Positions 1 through 7,983 of a stretch of DNA of 36,175 nt are shown one piece after another. The first letter of the stretch is position 1. Every line of letters begins with the position of its first letter. The stretch comes from a bacterium (GTDB lineage: Bacteria > Cyanobacteriota > Vampirovibrionia > Gastranaerophilales > Gastranaerophilaceae), in assembly GCA_017505585.1 (NCBI GenBank), contig JAFVOZ010000024.1, forward strand, positions 1-36,175, written 5' to 3'. Below the pieces are notes generated by a model. The model searched no databases, was not told where the DNA came from, and worked only from the letters and a program-made list of their open reading frames with translations. The translations under genes were made by a program, and so were the position numbers.

Positions 1-297
1 CCGGTTATAAGTCCTGATTTGGCATCTATTGCAATTGTTCCGATTTGTCCTCATACATTAAATGCTCGCCCGATTGTGGTTGGTGCAGATGAGAAAATAA
101 AAATAAAATGCGCGGATTGTGCTCATGCTGAATATAAACTCACTGCAGACGGGCAAGAAGAAGCAACTGCGGATTCCGAAATTGAAATTTCAAGAAGTAA
201 AACAAATGCAAAAATGCTTTTGCTTTCAGAAAGTGAAAATAATTTCTATACAATTTTGAGAGAAAAATTTGGCTGGGGAGTTGCTCCAAAAAAATGA
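1..297 (+). CDS. nadK: NAD kinase, C-terminal part (cut by window start)
   Basis: The gene is open from base 1, so only about the last 98 codons are present. It starts in the conserved GGPVISPDL-type region and continues with VPICPHTLNARPIVV, which matches the late NAD kinase motif (TPICPHTLxxRPxV) that shapes the substrate pocket. NAD kinase phosphorylates NAD to NADP in the cytoplasm. The apparent TTG at 19 is internal and is not a start. Its TGA stop overlaps the recN ATG in an ATGA, so the two genes are very likely translationally coupled; nadK-recN adjacency is known in other bacteria. Confidence 0.9.
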   Translation, partial: PVISPDLASIAIVPICPHTLNARPIVVGADEKIKIKCADCAHAEYKLTADGQEEATADSEIEISRSKTNAKMLLLSESENNFYTILREKFGWGVAPKK

Positions 298-1940
298 TAA
301 GTTCAATTTTTATAAAAAACTTTATTTTAATTGATGAGTTAAATATTGTATTTGATTCAGGTTTCAACGCAATTTGCGGTGAAACAGGGGCTGGCAAAAG
401 CATTATTTTGCGTGCTATTGCAACCGTTCTTGGCGAAAAAGCAACAAAAGATGTGATAAAATTCGGCGCAGATAAAAGTTTGATTGAAATTACATTTTCT
501 GCTATCGGGAAACTCGAAGTTGAAGAGGGAGAAGAAATTGAAGTCTATGAAGATGAAATAGTTATTTCAAGAGAAATTCTTCAAAGCTCAAGTAAATTCA
601 GGGTTAACGGGGTTTTGGTGAACGCTGATTATGTAAAAAATCTTGCCCAAAAATTGATTGATATTCATTCCCAACATCAAACTTATGCTTTTTTGCAAAA
701 AAAATATCACATAAATTTTTTAGATGAATATATTGCGGGAAACTCGGCTGAATATAAAGCAAAACTTGAAGATTTTTCAGCTTCTTTTGCAGAATATAAA
801 AAAGTTGTTGAAAAAATTGCCTCAATTGAATCTGAAAATGCGGAAAACATCAGAAAAATTGAGTTTTTAAAATTTGAAATAGATGAAATTGAGCGTCTTG
901 CACTTGGCGAGAGCGAGGAAGAAGAATTGAATTCCGAGCTCGAGGTGCTATCCAACATTCAGACTCTTAAAGAAGCAAGTTACGGGGCGTATTATGCATT
1001 GAATGGCGAGGATAACTCAATTATCTCGGCTCTTTATAAAATTGAAGATTTGATTTCACAAATAACATCTAAAGATAAATCGGAACTTGAATTTGTTGAT
1101 AATTTTTATTCTGGCAGAGAGTATTTAAAAACTTGTGCAGATGAGCTTTCTTATTACTCTGAAAGTTTAAAAGATGACCCACAAAGGCTTGATGAAATAA
1201 ACGAAAGATTATCCGAAATTGAAAAATTGAAAAGAAAATATGGAAATAATTTGTTTGAAGCACTTGAAAATTTCAAAGGTGAACTTGAAACACTGGAAGG
1301 TGCTACATTCGAGCTTTCTGAACTTCAAACACGTGAAACATTTTTAAAAGATAAAACACAAGAATTATCTCAATATTTAACAGATAAAAGAACGCTTTGG
1401 GCTGAGAATTTATCAGAACAAATTGTTGAAAATTTAAGAAATTTAGAGTTACTGCATGCGCAATTTAAAATTTCTGTAAGCCCTTGTGCGATGAACAAAA
1501 ACGGAATTGATGATGTTGAGTTTTTGATGAGTGCAAACGCCAATGTTCCGCTTTCTCCAATTCAAAAAACGGCATCAGGTGGTGAATTATCGAGAATTAT
1601 GCTTGCAATTAAAACCGTATTTTCAGGTGCGGGCAATCTTCAAACCATGATTTTTGATGAAATTGATACGGGAATTTCGGGCAAAACTTCGCAAGCGGTT
1701 GCAGCAACAATTGAAAAGCTTTCAGATTCAGTGCAAATTTTGGCAATTACACACCAGCCAATAATTGCCTCACGTGCAGGCAATATTTACTGGGTGGAAA
1801 AAACTCAAAACGAAACAGGTGCCCGTGTTTCAGTTGTTAAAACTCCAAAAGAAAATTCAGAAAAACTTCTTGCGCAGTTGGCTTCGGGAATTGTTACTCA
1901 AACTTCGATAGATTTTGCAAAAGATTTACTAAATAATTAA
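294..1940 (+). CDS. recN: DNA repair protein RecN
   Basis: 548 aa, the usual RecN length. RecN is an SMC-like ATPase that acts at DNA double-strand breaks. Visible motifs: an N-terminal Walker A (GETGAGKS, about residues 29-36), a long Glu/Lys/Leu-rich coiled-coil middle (about 150-370), then the ABC signature region (ASGGELSRIMLA), Walker B (MIFDEIDTGISG) and the late ITHQPIIASRA histidine switch. The ATG overlaps the nadK stop by 4 bp (ATGA); a GGGGAG about 13 nt upstream is too far for a strong ribosome site, consistent with coupling. The TAA overlaps the stop of convergent ftsY at 1937-1940 (TTAA), leaving no room for a terminator between them. Confidence 0.96.
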   Translation: MISSIFIKNFILIDELNIVFDSGFNAICGETGAGKSIILRAIATVLGEKATKDVIKFGADKSLIEITFSAIGKLEVEEGEEIEVYEDEIVISREILQSSSKFRVNGVLVNADYVKNLAQKLIDIHSQHQTYAFLQKKYHINFLDEYIAGNSAEYKAKLEDFSASFAEYKKVVEKIASIESENAENIRKIEFLKFEIDEIERLALGESEEEELNSELEVLSNIQTLKEASYGAYYALNGEDNSIISALYKIEDLISQITSKDKSELEFVDNFYSGREYLKTCADELSYYSESLKDDPQRLDEINERLSEIEKLKRKYGNNLFEALENFKGELETLEGATFELSELQTRETFLKDKTQELSQYLTDKRTLWAENLSEQIVENLRNLELLHAQFKISVSPCAMNKNGIDDVEFLMSANANVPLSPIQKTASGGELSRIMLAIKTVFSGAGNLQTMIFDEIDTGISGKTSQAVAATIEKLSDSVQILAITHQPIIASRAGNIYWVEKTQNETGARVSVVKTPKENSEKLLAQLASGIVTQTSIDFAKDLLNN

Positions 1941-2857
1941 GCGAAAATTTTTTCAATAAATTCTTTGGAGTCGAAATCTCTGATGTCGTCTATTTTTTCG
2001 CCAACGCCAATTAGTTTTGTCGGAATGTGGTAATCGTGTGCGATTGCAAAAATGATACCGCCTTTGGCAGAACCGTCTAATTTTGTAACGGCACAACATG
2101 TTACATCAACTGCTTCCGTGAACACTTTTGCTTGCGAAAGTCCATTTTGACCAAGGTTGGCATCAAGCACTAAAATGTTTTCATTGATACAATCAGGTGC
2201 AAGCTTTGCTATAACAGATTTATTCTTTTTTAGTTCTTCAATCAAGTTAAATTTATTTTGAAGTCTTCCTGCGGTATCTATTAAAAGGACATTATATCCT
2301 TCCTTTTGTGCTTTTTCGAGTCCTTCGTAAATAACGGCAGATGAATCAATTCTATCTTTACGTACAATATCGACTCCTGCTCTTTGTGCCCAAATATCAA
2401 GTTGTTCTTCTGCAGCTGCTCTAAATGTATCACCTGCTGCAATTAAAACTTTTTTACCTTCATTTTTTAGTTTGTTTGCAAGTTTTCCGATAAGAGTTGT
2501 TTTTCCTGCGCCGTTTATGCCAACTATAAAATAAACATTTAATTTATTTGCGTCATATTTTAACTGCGCTTCCGCACTATCTTTCAAAGTGTTTTCAAAT
2601 TCATTCTTGAGGAAATCAACCAATTTCGATGAAGTGATTTTATTTTTTCTTATTTTTTCAACAATATCAACTGCAAGCTCAACCCCAATATCAGCCCGAA
2701 TAAGGTTAGATTCAATATCTTCAAGCTCAAATTCATCAAAGGGTTTGTCTTGATTCAAAAAATTAGCAAAACCGGCTAATATTGCATTGCCTGTGTTTTG
2801 AAAAATATTTGTTTTTTGAGTATTTTCTTCGTTGTTTTTTTTGAAAAAATTAAACAT
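1937..2857 (-). CDS. ftsY: Signal recognition particle receptor FtsY
   Basis: 306 aa from the chosen ATG (MFNFFKKN). FtsY is the membrane-docking GTPase that receives SRP-ribosome complexes. Motifs in order: a short charged amphipathic N-terminus, the NG-domain G1 loop (GINGAGKTTLIGKLA), DTFRAAAEEQL (the insertion-box region), DTAGRLQNKFNL (G3) and TKLDGSAKGG (G4 and closing motif). The large acidic A domain of E. coli FtsY is absent, as in many bacteria. The open frame extends to 2872, but the ATG at 2857 gives a typical start; it lies inside the last codons of nusB, so the two are coupled. Its 3' end overlaps recN tail to tail. Confidence 0.95.
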   Translation of the reverse strand: MFNFFKKNNEENTQKTNIFQNTGNAILAGFANFLNQDKPFDEFELEDIESNLIRADIGVELAVDIVEKIRKNKITSSKLVDFLKNEFENTLKDSAEAQLKYDANKLNVYFIVGINGAGKTTLIGKLANKLKNEGKKVLIAAGDTFRAAAEEQLDIWAQRAGVDIVRKDRIDSSAVIYEGLEKAQKEGYNVLLIDTAGRLQNKFNLIEELKKNKSVIAKLAPDCINENILVLDANLGQNGLSQAKVFTEAVDVTCCAVTKLDGSAKGGIIFAIAHDYHIPTKLIGVGEKIDDIRDFDSKEFIEKIFA

Positions 2858-3506
2858 TTTGCATTCCGACAATTTTTGCCAAAATTCCGTTTATGAAAGA
2901 TGAAGAATCATCTGTTGAATATTTTTTCGCAAGTTCGAGTGCTTCATCTATCACAACTTTGTGTGGTGCGTCTTTAATGAACAAAAGCTCCGTGATTGCA
3001 ATTCTTAATATGTTTTTGTCGATTTTAAATATTCTTTCAAATTCCCAACCAATTGCGTATTTTTTAATTAAATCATCAACCGCTTCGGAATTCACTTTAT
3101 ATCTGTGCGCAATTTTCAAGATATATTCTTTTACGTCTTCTCTTGAGCTAAGTGTTGCAATTTCTGCGATTTCAAGTGCGCTTGTAGTTTTTTCAATGGC
3201 AGATAGAATTGTATCGATTCTGCCTTGCATAACATCCGTCATATCAAATTTTACTGGGATATTCTTCGCATCAATTGGTCTTTCAAGATTGTCTGGGTGA
3301 TTTTTTTCATAAGTTTCCAAATAATCTTTTATTTCCAAAAATTCACTTGTAACAATTGAAAGTTCTTCGGTTGCATTATTTGTGAGTGTTCTAACCGATT
3401 TTAAAACAACTTCTTCGAAATCTTCATTAGTGTATTCTTTAATTTGTTTGTCTAATTGCGAAAGTAATATAAGAGCTAATTCTCTTGCTGCACGTCTTGC
3501 CTGCAT
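2850..3506 (-). CDS. nusB: Transcription antitermination factor NusB (long cyanobacterial-type)
   Basis: 218 aa. It begins MQARRAARELALILLSQLD, the classic NusB N-terminal helix, and ends with the conserved second half (DLIKKYAIGWEFERI, then RIAITELLFI, VVIDEALELAKKYS, FINGILAKIV). NusB binds boxA RNA with NusE (S10) in rRNA antitermination. Typical NusB is about 140 aa; the extra 70-80 residues (about 30-110, charged helix-like) match the longer NusB I know from cyanobacteria, which supports the lineage call. A good ribosome site (AAGGA) lies 6 nt before the ATG. It precedes and overlaps ftsY. Confidence 0.9.
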   Translation of the reverse strand: MQARRAARELALILLSQLDKQIKEYTNEDFEEVVLKSVRTLTNNATEELSIVTSEFLEIKDYLETYEKNHPDNLERPIDAKNIPVKFDMTDVMQGRIDTILSAIEKTTSALEIAEIATLSSREDVKEYILKIAHRYKVNSEAVDDLIKKYAIGWEFERIFKIDKNILRIAITELLFIKDAPHKVVIDEALELAKKYSTDDSSSFINGILAKIVGMQNV

Positions 3507-3556
3507 TTTAATTCCTTTTTTGTCTACAAAAATATTATATGCTAAAAATAATTTTA

Positions 3557-3565
3557 TGGCATAAT
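3557..3565 (+). promoter_or_regulatory. Extended -10 promoter for the dehydratase-family gene, leaderless geometry
   Basis: TG at 3557-3558 plus CATAAT at 3560-3565 forms an extended -10 box. It ends exactly 6 nt before the ATG at 3572, so the expected start site falls on or next to the start codon. No convincing -35 box is seen at 17 bp spacing. The AGGAAT between the box and the ATG is too close for normal Shine-Dalgarno use. Confidence 0.4.
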
Positions 3566-3571
3566 AGGAAT

Positions 3572-4708
3572 ATGAAAAAAAATGAAAAAAGAATTAAAGT
3601 TGCATTTCCACACATGGGAAATATTTATGTAGCTTGGGCTTCAGCCCTTAGAATGATTGGCGTTGAGCCGTTTATTCCGCCTTACACAAGCAAAAAAACT
3701 TTGTCGCTTGGTGCAAAAAATTCGCCTGAAGCAATTTGTCTTCCATACAAATTAATTCTTGGTAATTTTATCGAAGCAATTGAGGGTGGGGCAGATTATG
3801 TTGCAATGATCACATCCCCTGGTTGTTGCAGATTGGGCGAATACGGCAAAAGCATAAACAATGCTCTTAAAGACTTAGGTTTAGGAAGCAAATATATTGA
3901 ACTTGCCCTATATGACGGCATTAAAGGAATGTATAATTTCCTTAAAATTTTGCATCCATCAAAAAATCCTATTCCAAAAATTAAAGCGATTTATATGGGG
4001 ATAAGAAAAGTTTTTGCAATGGATGAACTTGCGGATTTTCTCTCATATCACAGAGCTCGCGAAGTTCACTTTGGGGATAGCGAAAGAGCATTCAAAAGAG
4101 GACGCAGATTAATTACAGAAGCAAGAACACTTAAGGAATTAAGAAAAGCTTTAAAACAAGCTTTAAGATACATAAGTGCGGTTGAGATTGATAAAAACAG
4201 AGATGTGCTTCATGTTGATTTAACCGGCGAAATTTATATGGTGCTCGATGAGTTTTCAAACCAAAATATTGAAAGAGAATTGGGAAGAATGGGCGTTCAA
4301 ACAAGAAGAAGCTTAACTGTCAGCGGTTTTTTGAAAGATGCAATCATTCCTAAAATATTTAAAAAGGGCGAAACCCACCTTCAGCGTGCATACAGACTTG
4401 CAAAACCTTATCTTATGAGAGATATTGGTGGTGATTCTTTAGAATGCGTGAGTGATGTTTTATATGCGCAAGAAAAAGGTAAAGACGGCATTATCCACAT
4501 TTCTCCATTTACATGCATGCCAGAGATTATGTCGCAAAATATTTTCCCGAAAATGAGGGAGGATGTTGAACTTCCGATTTTGGCACTCATTATGGATGAG
4601 CAAACTGGAAAAGCCGGTTATATTACAAGAATTGAAGCTTTTGTTGATTTAATGCGTCGCAAAAAAATGAAAAGAGCAATGAAGGAAGCTGAACTTCAAG
4701 CAAAATAA
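3572..4708 (+). CDS. 2-hydroxyacyl-CoA dehydratase / activase-related protein (HgdB-like)
   Basis: 378 aa from the ATG at 3572; the 11 upstream codons open in the same frame are rejected because a promoter-like -10 box covers them. The protein resembles the HgdB/BcrC fold in 'acyl-CoA dehydratase activase-related' proteins: VAFPHMGNIYVAW near the N-terminus, CLPYK (C57), SPGCCRLGEYG (C85, C86), SPFTCMPE (C315) and a closing DEQTGKAGYITRIEAFVDL, the family's typical end. The cysteines probably hold an iron-sulfur cluster. Members are usually large multi-domain proteins or pairs with an ASKHA-fold activase; here only the HgdB-like half is present with no activase beside it. The substrate is unknown; flavin- or radical-type dehydration cannot be assigned from sequence. 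Confidence 0.75.
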   Translation: MKKNEKRIKVAFPHMGNIYVAWASALRMIGVEPFIPPYTSKKTLSLGAKNSPEAICLPYKLILGNFIEAIEGGADYVAMITSPGCCRLGEYGKSINNALKDLGLGSKYIELALYDGIKGMYNFLKILHPSKNPIPKIKAIYMGIRKVFAMDELADFLSYHRAREVHFGDSERAFKRGRRLITEARTLKELRKALKQALRYISAVEIDKNRDVLHVDLTGEIYMVLDEFSNQNIERELGRMGVQTRRSLTVSGFLKDAIIPKIFKKGETHLQRAYRLAKPYLMRDIGGDSLECVSDVLYAQEKGKDGIIHISPFTCMPEIMSQNIFPKMREDVELPILALIMDEQTGKAGYITRIEAFVDLMRRKKMKRAMKEAELQAK

Positions 4709-4741
4709 GTTTTTGTTTCGCGTGTTATTATAAAAGGTACT

Positions 4742-4770
4742 AAAAAAGGGGCTGTTGCCCCTATTTTTTA
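4742..4770. terminator. Rho-independent terminator, bidirectional
   Basis: The stem GGGGC (4748-4752), loop TGTT and GCCCC (4757-4761) are flanked by A6 on the left and a T-rich run on the right. It sits between the 3' ends of the convergent dehydratase-family gene and the 52-aa gene, so it can serve both strands. Confidence 0.85.
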
Positions 4771-4789
4771 GAATTGTTCGAATTAATTT

Positions 4790-4948
4790 TTACATTAAAC
4801 CGAGCATTTTTTTGTACCAACTGAAAGTCTCAAGTTCTAAACCGTTAAAAGTAGTTTTTAGACATTGTTTTTTGAGGTAATTTTGAAATTCATCATTGAA
4901 TTTGGATTTAACGGGTTTAACTTTGATTTTTTCTGCTAAAGTAGACAT
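4790..4948 (-). CDS. Small basic protein of unknown function, 52 aa
   Basis: I do not recognise the family. The frame is open to 5038, but the start is set at the ATG at 4948 because GGAGG lies 5-6 nt upstream. The product starts MSTLAEKIKVKPVKSKF and is Lys-rich in its first half; the second half (NYLKKQCLKTTFNGLELETFSWYKKMLGLM) is more hydrophobic and contains one Cys, one Trp and the C-terminal GLM. No signal peptide or membrane span is evident. It has its own consensus-like promoter, a strong ribosome site and a terminator after the stop, so it appears to be a real monocistronic gene and not a shadow ORF. Confidence 0.65.
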   Translation of the reverse strand: MSTLAEKIKVKPVKSKFNDEFQNYLKKQCLKTTFNGLELETFSWYKKMLGLM

Positions 4949-5000
4949 TTTTTGCCTCCAATTCGCTTTTCCTTCACCTAAGGAGTTTAACCATCGTATG

Positions 5001-5012
5001 ATTATAATAGCA
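5001..5012 (-). promoter_or_regulatory. Extended -10 promoter for the 52-aa gene
   Basis: On the minus strand the sequence reads TGCTATTATAAT. It can be read as an extended -10 (TGC followed by TATTAT) or as a consensus TATAAT three bases later. The -35 region is weak (TATATT at 17 bp). The predicted leader is about 45 nt and includes the GGAGG ribosome site. Confidence 0.5.
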
Positions 5013-5125
5013 TAACTCACAATAATATAAAACCCCAAAAGGATAAATTTTTACTTAAATTTGTTGTTTTTTTGTAAATTTTTGTAACGATTTCAAGTGC
5101 TACTATTGTGTGTAGTTGGAAAAAT

Positions 5126-6079
5126 CTAAAACATTCCTTTTTTTGCAAAAACTATTGTAAGGAACACGGCAGAAATCAGCGAAATTAGCATAACAATTAT
5201 AAAACCAAACGGTTCTGCTGCAAATGGCACTTTCACATTCATACCCCAAAAACTTGCAAGCATAGTTGGAATTGCAAGGATGATTGTAATAGATGTTAAG
5301 AATTTCATACGAACGTTAAGGTTGTTTGAGATGATTGAAGCAAACGCGTCCATCATATTTTCTAAGATGTTTCTGTGCATTTCAACCATCTCAAGTGCTT
5401 GTTTATTTTCAATAATTACGTCTTCGAGTAAATCAAAATCATCTTCGGTAAATTTCAAAAGACCGCCTGCTTGGCCGGAGCGCGCAAGGCGCATAATTTT
5501 TTGTAGCACCATATAATTATCTCGAAGAGCTGTTGTAAAATAAACCAATGATTTTTGCACTTCGAAGAGTTTGAATAGTGCTTTGTTTTTCATTGTTTTT
5601 CTGAGGTCTTCTTCAATTGAATCCGTTTGTTTGTTAATGTAATCTAAATATCTCAAATACATTCTTGTTGCGCGGAATAATATTTGCAACATAAAGCAAG
5701 TTTTATTTTCAGTGTTGAAATATTTTGAAGTTTCTTTGTTAAAACTTTGGATTACAGTGTTTTTATGTGAACAAACAGTAAGGATACTTGTTGGCGTAAA
5801 AATTATACCTAAAGGTAACGTATCAAAAACACCTTCATCTTCCATAGTTGGTACATTTGTGATGACAAGCAAATGCCCGTCTTCAAATTCAATACGGGAA
5901 CGCTCATCCAAGTCGAGAGAATTTCTTAAAAAGCTTTCGTCTAAATCTAAAACAAGGGAAACTTGTTGAATTTCATCGTAAGTAGGATTAATTAAATTAA
6001 ACCAAGAACCACTCAGGGCCTCGTTTATATTTAATTCAACCAATTCTTCGTTACTTGCTGTTTTTAAAATCTCTATCAT
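5126..6079 (-). CDS. corA: Magnesium/cobalt transporter CorA
   Basis: 317 aa, the normal CorA length. The N-terminal two thirds is the cytoplasmic funnel domain, ending in a long helix (LEDVIIENKQALEMVEMHRNI...). The C-terminus carries two membrane segments (about 258-280 and 292-313) with the signature FWGMNVKVPF; the GMN triplet forms the selectivity filter. CorA channels carry Mg2+ (and Co2+) inward as pentamers. A promoter ends 7 nt before the ATG and there is no Shine-Dalgarno, so the mRNA may be leaderless. It is separated from upstream secG by about 60 bp and from the 52-aa gene by about 180 bp. Confidence 0.93.
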   Translation of the reverse strand: MIEILKTASNEELVELNINEALSGSWFNLINPTYDEIQQVSLVLDLDESFLRNSLDLDERSRIEFEDGHLLVITNVPTMEDEGVFDTLPLGIIFTPTSILTVCSHKNTVIQSFNKETSKYFNTENKTCFMLQILFRATRMYLRYLDYINKQTDSIEEDLRKTMKNKALFKLFEVQKSLVYFTTALRDNYMVLQKIMRLARSGQAGGLLKFTEDDFDLLEDVIIENKQALEMVEMHRNILENMMDAFASIISNNLNVRMKFLTSITIILAIPTMLASFWGMNVKVPFAAEPFGFIIVMLISLISAVFLTIVFAKKGMF

Positions 6080-6086
6080 AGTTTTA

Positions 6087-6115
6087 ATTAAACTATTAAT
6101 TTTAGATTTTTACAA
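6087..6115 (-). promoter_or_regulatory. corA promoter, leaderless geometry
   Basis: Minus strand: TTGTAA (6110-6115), 17-bp spacer, TTTAAT (6087-6092), then 7 nt to the corA ATG. The expected transcription start lies at the start codon. Confidence 0.5.
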
Positions 6116-6139
6116 GCATGAATTTTTTATATTTTCGGA

Positions 6140-6364
6140 TTATTTAATAAGACCGTATCCTAAAAGAAGGGTGGTTAAAATAAAAATTCCGCCAACAATG
6201 TATGTTACTTTGTTTAAGCCGTCTTCAGCACTTTTTTGAGAAGTAAAAATTTGGCTGATAGAGCCGATTGATGCAATTCCGTCACCTTTTGGAGAGTGCA
6301 ATAAAACTAGAATGATTAAAAGTATTCCTGAAATTATTTGTACGCCAAAAACGAAATTTACCAC
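6140..6364 (-). CDS. secG: Preprotein translocase subunit SecG
   Basis: 74 aa with two membrane segments (about 3-22 and 52-72) joined by a short loop. The first segment leads into LLHSPKGDGIASIGS, which matches the SecG pattern VLLQxGKGxGLxxxxGG, and a phase with SQIFTSQKSAEDGLNKVTYIVGGIF follows as in SecG. It is part of the SecYEG channel that exports proteins across the inner membrane. A GAGG-containing ribosome site precedes the ATG. It lies about 100 bp downstream of flgC on the same strand, so it may be read from flagellar transcripts or from its own promoter. Confidence 0.88.
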   Translation of the reverse strand: MVNFVFGVQIISGILLIILVLLHSPKGDGIASIGSISQIFTSQKSAEDGLNKVTYIVGGIFILTTLLLGYGLIK

Positions 6365-6461
6365 TTTTTACCTCACTTATTTTATGTTTTTAAACTAACA
6401 CAAAAAAATATCTTAAGCAAATTTTGTGGATAAATAAAATTATGGCTTAAAAAATTATTGT

Positions 6462-6896
6462 TTATGCACCGCCGATTTCAAGTGCTCTTTGGGCCATTGT
6501 TTTTGCCATACTCATAACGGTAATACTTGCTTCATAGGCTCTTTGTGCCATTTTTGCATCTGCAATATCGACAAGTGGGTCAACGTTAGACATTTTGACA
6601 AAACCGTCTTCGTCGGCGTCAGGGTGCCCCGGCATATAAACTTTTTCTTGTGGTGTCGGGTCTTGAACGGTGCCCGTGAAGCTTACTCCGCCGACGATTG
6701 AATTATCTCCGGGGATTGATGTGTTTGTATTCAAAAAAGTTGAAAACGGGTTATCTTCTTCTGCTTTAAGTACGGAGATTTTACGTACGTAATTTGGTGT
6801 ATCAAGGTTTGCTATGTTTTTTGCGCTAATTTCAATTCTTCTGCCGTGAGCATTTAGACCTTGAAGTCCTATTTGCATTGAATTCATTACGCCCAT
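6462..6896 (-). CDS. flgC: Flagellar basal-body rod protein FlgC
   Basis: 144 aa, normal size. The N-terminal flagellar rod motif is present (GLNAHGRRIEISAKNIANLDTPNYVRK; the ANxxTP signature), followed by a middle domain with MPGHPDADEDGFVKMSNVDP, which is characteristic of FlgC, and a C-terminal amphipathic helix (AQRAYEASITVMSMAKTMAQRALEIG). FlgC is a proximal rod subunit exported by the flagellar type III system, with no cleavable signal. AAGGAG lies 7 nt before the first ATG. It follows flgB by 11 bp in one operon. Confidence 0.95.
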   Translation of the reverse strand: MGVMNSMQIGLQGLNAHGRRIEISAKNIANLDTPNYVRKISVLKAEEDNPFSTFLNTNTSIPGDNSIVGGVSFTGTVQDPTPQEKVYMPGHPDADEDGFVKMSNVDPLVDIADAKMAQRAYEASITVMSMAKTMAQRALEIGGA

Positions 6897-6907
6897 TTAT
6901 TTTCTCC

Positions 6908-7258
6908 TTAAGCTTGTCCTACGTTGATTACGGTTTTAAGTTTTGTAATTGTACTGTTCATTTCTTTACTTGCAATCGAATAAAGAATATAGTTTTGTTG
7001 CATATCGGCAATTTCTTCGGCAGCGTTTACTGCTTCTCCTGTTTCCGTTGAATATGGAATCGGGCCGAATTTTTCATTAATTTTTGATTCGAGTGGCGAA
7101 GCGTTTGTTCCCAGATATTCAGAAAAACTCATTGTTTTTCGGACATAACCAGGGGTGTCCATATTCGCAATGTTGCTTGCAATTAATTGTTGCTTATGGG
7201 ATAGCATATCCATTACTTTTGCGGAGCTATCCAATACTCCAAATGCTTTAAGTGTCAT
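6908..7258 (-). CDS. flgB: Flagellar basal-body rod protein FlgB
   Basis: 116 aa. The N-terminal rod motif is clear (LSHKQQLIASNIANMDTPGYVRKTMSF), and the C-terminal helix (ADMQQNYILYSIASKEMNSTITKLKTVIN) matches FlgB. It is slightly short but complete. FlgB is the most proximal rod subunit, next to the MS ring/FliE. It starts 4 bp after the preceding FlgG-type gene stops and is followed by flgC, the standard flgB-flgC order. Confidence 0.94.
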   Translation of the reverse strand: MTLKAFGVLDSSAKVMDMLSHKQQLIASNIANMDTPGYVRKTMSFSEYLGTNASPLESKINEKFGPIPYSTETGEAVNAAEEIADMQQNYILYSIASKEMNSTITKLKTVINVGQA

Positions 7259-7262
7259 CTAT

Positions 7263-7976
7263 CTAACTCCCGATTTGTATTGATTTTTCGTATAGTGAAT
7301 CTATTGCTTGTATTAATTTTGTTTGCGCTGTCATTTGAGCATTAACGCGCAAAACGTCGGTTACTTCTCTGAACATATCAACGTTGGAGCGTTCAGTTCC
7401 GTATTGAGCAATTTTTTTAGTATCTTTTTCAAGCATTGCTTCGCCGGATTCTTCAGTTGTTGTATATCTATTACCGCCAACTTCTTTTAAACCTTCTGGG
7501 TTGTTGAATGTGACAAGCGGAATTGTGCCTTGATATTCAGGTGTGGATGTTTTTGTTTTGTATGTGTAAACATCGCCATTGTTTTTGATTTCAATTCTCG
7601 CGCTGTTTGGGTCAATTTTTATGCCGCCGCCAACCAAATCACCTGAAAGGGTTTTGATGTAACCTTCTTTATCTGTCGTGAAGTGTCCGTCACGTGTGTA
7701 ATAAATATTCCCTTCAACGCTTGTGATTGGAATATAGCCTGCGCCGTTTACCGCAACATCCAGCGGATTTTGAGTTCTTTGAATGCCGCCTTGAGCTGTG
7801 TTTGTTCTGAGTGCGCCTCTTGTGTAGCCTTCAACAGTCATAATTTCTTCAAAAGATACGCTTTTGTATGCTGTTGTGTTCATATTTGCAAAGTTTTGGG
7901 AATGATAACCCAATTTTTCAAATTGAGTCAGAGCATTTGATGTGGATTTTCTTATAATGCCTTGAAAATTAGCCAT
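7263..7976 (-). CDS. Flagellar rod/hook-basal-body protein, FlgF/FlgG family (copy 2)
   Basis: 237 aa. The N-terminus has the rod motif (KLGYHSQNFANMNTTAYKSVSFEEIM), the centre has the FlgE/F/G signature (NPLDVAVNGAGYIPI...YTRDGHFTTDKEGYIKT), and the C-terminus the usual ERSNVDMFREVTDVLRVNAQMTAQTKLIQAIDSLYEKSIQI. The DxSNVxxxxE C-terminal motif and size fit FlgG (distal rod) or FlgF. Its paralogue lies just upstream, so one of the pair is probably FlgG and the other FlgF; I cannot decide which. The pair shares an operon with flgB and flgC. Confidence 0.88.
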   Translation of the reverse strand: MANFQGIIRKSTSNALTQFEKLGYHSQNFANMNTTAYKSVSFEEIMTVEGYTRGALRTNTAQGGIQRTQNPLDVAVNGAGYIPITSVEGNIYYTRDGHFTTDKEGYIKTLSGDLVGGGIKIDPNSARIEIKNNGDVYTYKTKTSTPEYQGTIPLVTFNNPEGLKEVGGNRYTTTEESGEAMLEKDTKKIAQYGTERSNVDMFREVTDVLRVNAQMTAQTKLIQAIDSLYEKSIQIGS

Positions 7977-7983
7977 ATTTCAC

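Noticed and set aside
2893-3300. Open frame of 135 codons on the plus strand
   Set aside because: It is antisense to nusB, with Ser/Ile-rich composition typical of a shadow frame and no ribosome site.
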